64,000 nt of DNA from Pseudomonas sp. R84. GTDB taxonomy: Bacteria > Pseudomonadota > Gammaproteobacteria > Pseudomonadales > Pseudomonadaceae. Shown here in pieces: positions 58,144 to 64,000 of this stretch. The stretch lies in assembly GCF_009834515.1 (NCBI RefSeq), contig NZ_CP019426.1, positions 186,001 to 250,000 of the forward strand, in the 5' to 3' direction. A program made the position numbers and the translations under genes. Numbering within the stretch: position 1 is the first letter of the stretch; each line of letters opens with the position of its first letter. The notes below the pieces were generated by a model. The model saw only the letters and a list, made by a program, of their open reading frames with translations, was not told where the DNA came from and made no database searches.

Positions 58144-59157
58144 ATGAACTTTCCCTTCAAACGTGTTTTCAGTCTGTTTGCCGTTCCTGCTCTGGCGGGC
58201 CTGTTGGCGTTCACCGCGCATGCCGACGAACTCAAGGAAATCAGAATCGCCGTGCCTGACCTGAGTGCCGGCACCCAGCACAGCGGCGGTGGCGTGGTTG
58301 ATGTGCTGCGCGATCAGCAGATCTTCGAAAAGGCCTTCGCTGATCAGGGCATCAAGATTCAGTGGAGTTTCTTCAAAGGTGCGGGGCCGGTGATCAACGA
58401 GGCATTTGCCAATGGTCAGGTTGATCTGGCGTATCTGGGCGATCTGGCGGCAATCATCGGCAAGTCCAATGGCCTCGATACGCGGTTGCTCAGCGCCAGT
58501 GCCCGTGGGGTTAAGCAGTATCTGGGCGTCGTGCCGGGGTCGGGGATCAAGACGCTCCAGGATCTCAAAGGCAAGCGTGTGGCGATTTTCCGCGGTACCG
58601 CGACGCAGTTGTCGTTTGATGCGGCGCTGGCCAGTCAGGGCTTGAGTGAGAAGGATCTGAAGGTCATCAATCTGGACTTCAACGCAGCGGTCGCGGCGTT
58701 GGCAGCCAAGCAGATCGATGCGTCCTGGGGCAGTTCCGGGTTGACCGCATTGCAGGCCAAAGGGCTGGCCGAGTTGCCGCTGAACACCAAGGATCTCGGT
58801 GGCGCAGGCAGCGTGCAGTCGGTATTGGTCGGCACGGGCAAGTTTGTCGACGCGCACCCGGAGGTCGTGGCCAAGCTGCTCAAAGCCCAACAGCAAGCTG
58901 TTGAGTGGTTGACGCAGGACAGCAACAAGGCTGCTTACGTGCAATTGGTCTCAGGATTGGCGAGTTATCCGCCGGTGATTCTGACGCAGGATCTGCAGGA
59001 TCAGAAATTGAACGAAGTGTTCCCGTCGACACTGGATCCGGTGTTCCTCGGCAGCTTGCAGGACAAAGTTGATCTGGCGGCGCAGCAGAAGCTGATTCGC
59101 AAGCCGTTCAAGGTCAATGACTGGGTGGCGCCTGAGTTGGCAGCGGCCAAGCTCTGA
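58144..59157 (+). CDS. atsR: Sulfate-ester periplasmic binding protein
   Basis: Binding protein of 337 residues. Signal peptide (VPALAGLLAFTAHADE) and an SsuA/TauA-like fold: PDLSAGTQHSGGGVVDVLRD, GAGPVINEAFANGQVDLAYL, LKGKRVAIFRGTATQLSFDA. It delivers sulfate esters to AtsB-AtsC. Adjacent divergent placement to atsBCA and upstream of an SftR-like gene supports AtsR rather than a sulfonate protein; the ligand is inferred. The ATG at 58144 follows AAGGAG. Confidence 0.88.
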   Translation: MNFPFKRVFSLFAVPALAGLLAFTAHADELKEIRIAVPDLSAGTQHSGGGVVDVLRDQQIFEKAFADQGIKIQWSFFKGAGPVINEAFANGQVDLAYLGDLAAIIGKSNGLDTRLLSASARGVKQYLGVVPGSGIKTLQDLKGKRVAIFRGTATQLSFDAALASQGLSEKDLKVINLDFNAAVAALAAKQIDASWGSSGLTALQAKGLAELPLNTKDLGGAGSVQSVLVGTGKFVDAHPEVVAKLLKAQQQAVEWLTQDSNKAAYVQLVSGLASYPPVILTQDLQDQKLNEVFPSTLDPVFLGSLQDKVDLAAQQKLIRKPFKVNDWVAPELAAAKL

Positions 59158-59180
59158 ATCCTAGCGCCTGATCCGGCGCC

Positions 59181-59245
59181 ATCGCGAGCAGGCTCACTCC
59201 TACATTTGGAATGCGTTCCCCTGTAGGAGTGAGCCTGCTCGCGAT
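59181..59245. repeat. REPIN-like inverted repeat (family A variant)
   Basis: Perfect 24-bp arms at 59181-59204 and 59222-59245 between the convergent atsR and LysR genes. Confidence 0.92.
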
Positions 59246-59251
59246 AGCGTC

Positions 59252-60172
59252 CTAAACGGCGACGCTGATCTCCTGCCGATCCACCGCCACCAACGTCTCA
59301 ATCATCGCCCGCGCCGCCGGCGACAAACGAAACCCAGTGCGACTGACAATCCCGCAACGCGCATTCATGCTCTCCAGGTTCTGCGGCAGATTGCGCCAGT
59401 GCAGCAACACCAGCGACCCCTTGGCAATGTCCTCGACAAACGCTTCTTCCGTGCCCACGCCAATCGCATTCGATTGCAGCACCACTTTCACCAGCGCCGG
59501 AAAGTGCTCGGTCTCGATGGTCGGGGAAAAATCGATGCGGCCGCTGAGGTTCGCCAACAATTTGCGAATGCCCGGCGGGATCAGCGTGGTCGCCAACGGG
59601 TAGTCGAACATGTCGTTGGTCGACAGGCTTTCCTTGGCCAGCAACGGATGCCCCGGCCGGCAGAAAAACACCCCGCGTTTGGGTGTCAGTGCCTGGGTCT
59701 GGAAGTTCGGATCGGACTCGAAATGACGGATGTCGGCGATGAAGAATTCGATCTCTTCACGGCTCAGCGCGCGGCTGAGCTTTTCCCAGTTATCCACCTG
59801 AAAACAGGTGCGCACTTTCGGGTGCGCATTGATGAATTGCGCCACCGCGTCCGGGACCAGTTTCACCGCCGGCGCCGGGCCGCAACCGAAGTGCACTTCG
59901 CCGGCATCGAGCTTGGTCATCTGCGTCACTTCGGCGCTGAGCAGCGCGGCGCCTTGCACCAGGCTCAGGGCGTGTTGCAGCACCACCTGGCCCTCAGGCG
60001 TGGGGCGCAAATCCTTGTTGCCGCGATCCACCAGCACGCAGCCGAACTCCTGCTCCAGCCCCTGAATGCTGCGGCTGAATGCCGGTTGGGTGATGCCCAT
60101 CGCGTCCGCCGCACGGACAAAACTGCGGTGTTCGTTGAGGGCGATGAAGTAACGCAACTGGCGAAGATCCAT
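59252..60172 (-). CDS. LysR-family regulator, SftR-like
   Basis: Regulator of 306 residues. The N-terminal HTH (LRQLRYFIALNEHRSFVRAA, GITQPAFSRSIQGLEQEFGC) is followed by a ligand domain with GEVHFGCGPAPAVKLVPDAV and FFIADIRHFESDP. It sits between atsR and atsK and is divergent from atsK, the position of SftR, the repressor of sulfate-ester genes in P. putida. The ATG at 60172 is preceded by GGAAAAG; an ATG at 60187 has no good site. It has a paralogue at 63200. Confidence 0.85.
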   Translation of the reverse strand: MDLRQLRYFIALNEHRSFVRAADAMGITQPAFSRSIQGLEQEFGCVLVDRGNKDLRPTPEGQVVLQHALSLVQGAALLSAEVTQMTKLDAGEVHFGCGPAPAVKLVPDAVAQFINAHPKVRTCFQVDNWEKLSRALSREEIEFFIADIRHFESDPNFQTQALTPKRGVFFCRPGHPLLAKESLSTNDMFDYPLATTLIPPGIRKLLANLSGRIDFSPTIETEHFPALVKVVLQSNAIGVGTEEAFVEDIAKGSLVLLHWRNLPQNLESMNARCGIVSRTGFRLSPAARAMIETLVAVDRQEISVAV

Positions 60173-60272
60173 ATGCTTTTCCGGCATCCTAAAAATAGCT
60201 CGAAGGCATTTGCGACGAGGGTTGCTAGAGGTTTTAAATGCAAGCTCTTATTCCGTCAACGAAGCATGTGAA

Positions 60273-60302
60273 TATCTATTAGATGTAAATGGAATATAGA
60301 TA
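60273..60302. promoter_or_regulatory. Candidate operator in the lysR-atsK gap
   Basis: The inverted repeat TATCTAT (60273-60279) / ATAGATA (60296-60302) lies 51 bases before the atsK ATG and 101 bases before the LysR start. Such a site could bind the adjacent LysR protein; two GAATAT words within the region may be promoter elements. Confidence 0.45.
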
Positions 60303-60352
60303 GAGCGTTGTTTCGCTGCCGCCAACCGTAAGCAGTTGATGAGGGTCTACCC

Positions 60353-61261
60353 ATGAGCAATGCCGCACTCGCCGTAAAACCCGCTGTCCACGCGCTGGAA
60401 ATTCATCCGGTGGCCGGTCGTATTGGCGCCGAGATTCGTGGTGTGCATTTGTCCGGTGAGCTGGACACCGCCACGATTGAAGCGATTCAACAGGCACTGG
60501 TTCAGTACAAAGTCGTATTCTTCCGTGAGCAGACTCAGCTCGACGATCAGCGTCAGGAAGCCTTTGCTCATTTGCTCGGCGAGCCTGTCGCTCACCCGAC
60601 CGTGCCGTCGCGTGAAGGCACGCGTTATCTGCTCGAACTGGACGGCGCTGAAGGCCAGCGCGCCAACTCCTGGCACACCGACGTGACCTTCGTTGACGCC
60701 TACCCGAAAGCGTCGATCCTGCGTTCGGTGGTAGCTCCGGCATTCGGTGGCGATACCCTGTGGGCCAACACCGCCACCGCGTACAACGGCTTGCCGACCG
60801 AGCTGCGTGAGCTGGCCGATAAACTGGTCGCCGTGCACAGCAACGAATACGACTATGCCAGCGCCAAGCCGGACGTCTCCGCGGAGAAGCTGGAGCGCTA
60901 TCGCAAGGTCTTCACCTCCACCGTTTACGAGACCGAGCACCCGGTGGTGCGCGTACACCCCATCAGCGGCGAGAAGAGCTTGCTGCTGGGGCATTTCGTC
61001 AAACGCATCAAGGGTTATTCGCAGGCGGATTCGGCGCATTTGTTCGGGCTGTTGCAGAGCCATGTGATTCGTCAGGAAAACACCGTGCGCTGGCGCTGGC
61101 AGGCCGGTGATGTGGCGATCTGGGATAACCGCTCGACGCAGCACTATGCGATTGATGATTACGGAACTCAGGATCGGGTGGTGCGTCGGGTGACGCTCAA
61201 GGGGGAAGTGCCGGTGGGCGCGAATGGGCAGCGTAGTCAGACCATCAAAGGTCGTGACTGA
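60353..61261 (+). CDS. atsK: Alkylsulfatase, 2-oxoglutarate/Fe(II) dioxygenase
   Basis: TauD-family enzyme of 302 residues that oxidatively cleaves alkyl sulfate esters, giving aldehyde and sulfate. The iron ligands H108, D110 (SWHTDVTF) and H264 (NRSTQHYA) and the 2-oxoglutarate arginine R275 fall at the same numbers as in P. putida AtsK, to which the sequence is very close by memory. It complements the aryl-ester hydrolase AtsA. The ATG at 60353 follows GAGGG. It is divergent from the SftR-like gene. Confidence 0.94.
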   Translation: MSNAALAVKPAVHALEIHPVAGRIGAEIRGVHLSGELDTATIEAIQQALVQYKVVFFREQTQLDDQRQEAFAHLLGEPVAHPTVPSREGTRYLLELDGAEGQRANSWHTDVTFVDAYPKASILRSVVAPAFGGDTLWANTATAYNGLPTELRELADKLVAVHSNEYDYASAKPDVSAEKLERYRKVFTSTVYETEHPVVRVHPISGEKSLLLGHFVKRIKGYSQADSAHLFGLLQSHVIRQENTVRWRWQAGDVAIWDNRSTQHYAIDDYGTQDRVVRRVTLKGEVPVGANGQRSQTIKGRD

Positions 61262-61271
61262 AGATCAACAT

Positions 61272-61450
61272 CCCCTCACCCCAGCCCTCTCCCAGAGGGA
61301 GAGGGAGCCGACCGAGTTGTCTCCCGTTATGCATAGGCCTGAAAGATCTTTATCGATTATGGATTCGGTGAAGCACGATCAGGTTGGTGTACCTCTGAAA
61401 TATCCCCCATTCAGTCCCCTCTCCCTCTGGGAGAGGGTTAGGGTGAGGGG
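61272..61450 (-). repeat. MITE-like element, copy 2 (inverted)
   Basis: 179-bp element with ends CCCCTCACCCCAGCCCTCTC and GGGTTAGGGTGAGGGG. Read on the minus strand it aligns with the element at 53520 through most of its length, including GAATCCATAATCGA and the ACCTCGGTCGG/AACTCGGTCGG arm. It lies 10 bases beyond the stop of the second sulfatase gene. Confidence 0.9.
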
Positions 61451-61459
61451 CTCTTAAAG

Positions 61460-63076
61460 CTACCAAACCCCAATCTGAACAACCTTCTCGGCTTCCGGCT
61501 CACCATAACGAAACCGCTGCCCGCGCAAATCTATCTCCTGATGACTGATGGTCGTGCGCCGCTTCAACCCCCGCACCCACTCAAACAAATACCCCGCATG
61601 CTCCTCGCGCACCGCCGCATACGCCGGGTCATCCCCCAGGTCGCGCAACTCCTGCGGATCATTGAGCAGATCAAACAACTGCGGTCGAAAGCCGTCGTAC
61701 GCTAGGTATTTCCAGCGCTCGCTGCGCACCATGGTCATGCGGCAACGATCAATCGGCTGGCCCAAACGCTCCCGCGCCGGCGCCTGGAAGGCGTAGTCGT
61801 ATTCACTGATCGCATAGCGGCGCCAGTCCGGGTTTTCACCGTGCAGTAGCGGGATCAACGAATGCCCTTCAAGCCGATGCTCTGCCCCCGGCAATCCCAG
61901 CGCTTGAAGAAACGTCGGTAGCGCGTCGATGGTTTCCGCCAGTCGATCATCCACCGTTCCGCGCGTGACATCCGCCGCCGCCCGAGGATCGCGCACGATC
62001 AACGGCACCCCCACCGCCTGCTCCAGCAAAAACTCCTTCTCACCGAGCCAGTGATCGCCCAGAAAGTCGCCGTGATCGCTGGTGAACACGATCAATGTGT
62101 CATCCCAGCGACCGTTGCTCTGTAAAAAATCGAACAGCCGTCCGAGTTGATCATCCACCTGCTTGATCAGACCCATGTACGTAGGGATTACAGTCAGTCG
62201 TACTGAATCGCGGGAGAAGTTGAGGCTTTCCTCATGCTGGCGAAAGGCAGTGTATACGGGGTGTTTGCTGGCTTCGGAGGGCGTCGCGCGGACCGCTTCG
62301 AGAATCGATTTCGTACTGTACAAGGCGTGGTACGGCGCTGGTACGATGTAGGGCCAGTGCGGTTTGATATAGGAAAGGTGTAAACACCACGATTTCTCGC
62401 CTTGCTCGGTGATGAAGTCGATGGCTCGATTTGTAGTGTAGACAGTCTCTGAGTGTTGCTCGGGAATTCGTGCTGGCAAATTCGCATGACGCATTTGCCA
62501 GCCGCTGAGGATTTCACCGTTCTCGCCTTCGGCGGCGTTGGCCCAGTCGTGCCAGGGGTTTTTGCCGTCGAAGCCGTGTTCACGCAGGTAATGGTTATAG
62601 GGTGCGGATTCGCGCTTGTCGTCGAACAGCGGATCGTCGGGATAGATGCCGTCGTGGCGCATGTAGGGTTCAAAGCCGACTTCGTTGAGGATTTCGGCTT
62701 GTTCGCTATCGGGATTGATCGCCAGGCGTTGCAAGGCATCGATATTCGCCGTCGCGTGGGTCTTGCCGACCAAGGCGGTACGGATGCCGTGGGGGCGCAG
62801 GTAGTCGCCGATAGTCAGTTCTTCCAGCGGCAACGGCACGGCGTTCCACGCCACTTGATGGCTGCTGACATAGCGTCCGGTGTAGGCCGACATCCGCGAC
62901 GGCCCGCAGATCGTGCCTTGGGTGTAGGCGCGTCTGAAACGCACACCGGCCGCAGCGAGTCGATCGATGTTGGGTGTGTGCAGGTGCGGGTGGCCGTAGC
63001 AGGACAGGTAATCGCGGCGCAGTTGATCGCACATGATGTACAGCACGTTGCGCACGGGGTTTGGCGGGGTGGGCAT
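61460..63076 (-). CDS. Sulfatase-family hydrolase, phosphonate-monoester-hydrolase type
   Basis: Alkaline-phosphatase-superfamily enzyme of 538 residues. The formylglycine precursor is C57 in GTICGPSRMSAYTGR (CxPSR), the first metal residue pair is D17-Q18 (IMCDQLRRDY), and FTSDHGDFLGDH supplies further ligands. The DQ rather than DD pair, the C57 position and the C-terminal body resemble rhizobial phosphonate monoester/phosphodiester hydrolases more than AtsA. It may cut sulfate or phosphate mono- and diesters; the sulfur-gene context favours a sulfate ester. A GTG at 63085 is an alternative start. Confidence 0.85.
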   Translation of the reverse strand: MPTPPNPVRNVLYIMCDQLRRDYLSCYGHPHLHTPNIDRLAAAGVRFRRAYTQGTICGPSRMSAYTGRYVSSHQVAWNAVPLPLEELTIGDYLRPHGIRTALVGKTHATANIDALQRLAINPDSEQAEILNEVGFEPYMRHDGIYPDDPLFDDKRESAPYNHYLREHGFDGKNPWHDWANAAEGENGEILSGWQMRHANLPARIPEQHSETVYTTNRAIDFITEQGEKSWCLHLSYIKPHWPYIVPAPYHALYSTKSILEAVRATPSEASKHPVYTAFRQHEESLNFSRDSVRLTVIPTYMGLIKQVDDQLGRLFDFLQSNGRWDDTLIVFTSDHGDFLGDHWLGEKEFLLEQAVGVPLIVRDPRAAADVTRGTVDDRLAETIDALPTFLQALGLPGAEHRLEGHSLIPLLHGENPDWRRYAISEYDYAFQAPARERLGQPIDRCRMTMVRSERWKYLAYDGFRPQLFDLLNDPQELRDLGDDPAYAAVREEHAGYLFEWVRGLKRRTTISHQEIDLRGQRFRYGEPEAEKVVQIGVW

Positions 63077-63179
63077 GGGGTTCACCGGTCAATGGGACAG
63101 GCGAGGTATTTCGCTAGGCGTGAGGGTGTTCGGCAAGTGCATTTGGGGAATGGGTTTTATGCAGGCAGTGCATCGGTGC

Positions 63180-63193
63180 CTGCTCGCGATAAC
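63180..63193. repeat. REP fragment (family A)
   Basis: A single remnant TGCCTGCTCGCGAT of the family A core lies between the LysR gene and the sulfatase gene, without the pairing arm. Confidence 0.55.
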
Positions 63194-63199
63194 GGTAGA

Positions 63200-64000
63200 T
63201 CAGACAGCGAGTCCGTCCAGCGAACAGACTTCCTCATCCACCGCATCAATCGCCTTGATCTGCTCAATCATCGCCTCGGCCAACGGCGATAACCGATACC
63301 CCGCCCGGCTGACAATCCCATAACGCGTATACAGCTCCTCAAGATCATCGGCCAACCCTTCAATCCGCAAACACACCAATTCACCCTTGGCCTGGTGCAG
63401 CGCATCGGAATACGCACCGACAATCCCGATCGCATCCGAGCGCAGCACCACACTGAGCAGACTCGAGCTGTTTTCACATTCGACATTCGGGGTGAAATCC
63501 GGCCGCCCACTAAGGTCAACGATGACCTTGCGCAAGTTTGGCGGCCGAATACTCACCGCCAGCGGATAGCTCATCAATTGCTCTGCGCTGACCTTATCGA
63601 AAGCCGCCAGCGGATGCCCTGCGCGGCAACAGAAATGCCATTTACGCGGCCGCAACCGGTGCGTCAGATAATCCGGATCCGCCTCGAAGTAGCGTGTATC
63701 GGCGACAAAGAATTCGAATTCCTCGCTCATCAGTCGCTTGCTCAGGCTCTGCCAGTCATCGACCTGAAACTGCACCCGCGCTTTCGGATAGCGCCCGATG
63801 AAGCTGCCAATCGCCCGAGGAATCAAACCCGCTGCCGGCGCTGGCCCACAACCGAAGCGCAATTCCCCCGCCTCCAGCCCGTTGAACTGGCTGATCTCGT
63901 TGGCCATTTGCTGCGCGCCACTGACCAGTCGCCGCGCATGTTCGAGCAGGACCTGGCCCTGTTTGGTCGGCGGTAATTCCTTGCGTCCGCGATCAACCAA
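63200..64000 (-). CDS. LysR-family regulator, second SftR-like paralogue (5' truncated)
   Basis: C-terminal 266 residues of a LysR protein; the HTH lies beyond the window edge. It begins VDRGRKELPPTKQGQVLLEH and shares with the regulator at 59252 the blocks GELRFGCGPAPAAGLIPRAI and FFVADTRYFEADP, and the closing YGIVSRAGYRLSPLAEAMIE. It is upstream of and on the same strand as the second sulfatase, with a 123-base gap, so it probably controls that gene. Same family, different ligand preference is likely. Confidence 0.9.
   Translation of the reverse strand: MVDRGRKELPPTKQGQVLLEHARRLVSGAQQMANEISQFNGLEAGELRFGCGPAPAAGLIPRAIGSFIGRYPKARVQFQVDDWQSLSKRLMSEEFEFFVADTRYFEADPDYLTHRLRPRKWHFCCRAGHPLAAFDKVSAEQLMSYPLAVSIRPPNLRKVIVDLSGRPDFTPNVECENSSSLLSVVLRSDAIGIVGAYSDALHQAKGELVCLRIEGLADDLEELYTRYGIVSRAGYRLSPLAEAMIEQIKAIDAVDEEVCSLDGLAV

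Overview
The window is chromosomal DNA of a fluorescent Pseudomonas, most likely of the P. fluorescens/koreensis/mandelii side of the genus. The basis is the dense GC-rich coding, two families of Pseudomonas REP/REPIN hairpins between genes (one built on GCGAGCAGGCTCGCTCCCAC, one on GATCGCAGCC..GGCAGCTCCTAC), and gene sets matching Pseudomonas orthologues (oscA-sbp-cysTWA beside a GGDEF/EAL gene and a desA-type desaturase, gabDT, atsRBCA/atsK). I see no prophage, integrase, IS transposase, CRISPR array, rRNA or replication origin. One tRNA gene (Arg-CCG) is present. Assignments rest on reading motifs by eye; no database search was run. Layout: 0-1.3 kb, end of a NitT/TauT-type ABC importer (ATPase cut by the window edge, permease). 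1.4-6.8 kb, a LysR regulator and a DHA2/HlyD/OprM tripartite efflux operon in which a REP hairpin has become part of the outer-membrane gene's coding sequence. 6.9-11.4 kb, a GT39-like membrane glycosyltransferase, a slipin/NfeD pair, a YbaK-type tRNA editing protein, a DUF2789 protein and a RelBE-type pair whose toxin is frameshifted. 11.4-17.3 kb, a MarR-controlled FUSC/DUF1656/HlyD/OprM efflux operon of the aae/fusaric-acid type and an unknown membrane protein. 17.5-25.7 kb, a DUF945 protein and the complete pgaABCD operon for poly-GlcNAc. 25.8-31.4 kb, a Rieske/FAD oxidoreductase, a PEBP protein, a vWA lipoprotein-ECF sigma-anti-sigma operon, a small acidic protein and tRNA-Arg. 31.9-37.3 kb, gabD, gabT, a receiver-HDOD protein and a diguanylate cyclase. 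37.4-45.1 kb, a fatty-acid desaturase, a GGDEF/EAL protein and the sulfate uptake set oscA, sbp, cysT, cysW, cysA. 45.2-49.8 kb, a DUF962 protein, a Crp-family regulator and a periplasmic hiuH/GlcG-like pair divergent from an HprRS-like two-component system with a clear operator between them. 49.8-53.5 kb, a HipBA module with a concentric operator, an AraC regulator and a second desaturase-like enzyme. 53.7-64 kb, a sulfate-ester scavenging region: atsA, atsC, atsB, atsR, an SftR-like LysR gene, atsK, a second sulfatase of the phosphonate-monoester-hydrolase type and a second SftR-like LysR gene running off the window. Two themes tie genes together. Sulfur: the 40.8-45.1 kb sulfate importer and the 53.7-64 kb sulfate-ester genes share a similar AT-rich motif upstream of oscA and atsR, fitting common sulfate-starvation control (inference). 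Surface and c-di-GMP: pgaABCD lies in the same window as a diguanylate cyclase and a GGDEF/EAL protein, although no direct link is visible. The most distinctive items are the hiuH-glcG/hprRS module, the vWA-ECF sigma operon, the nested hipBA operator, the frameshifted toxin, the REP-derived signal-peptide coding, and an inverted pair of about 180-bp MITE-like repeats, one just past the 3' end of each sulfatase gene.
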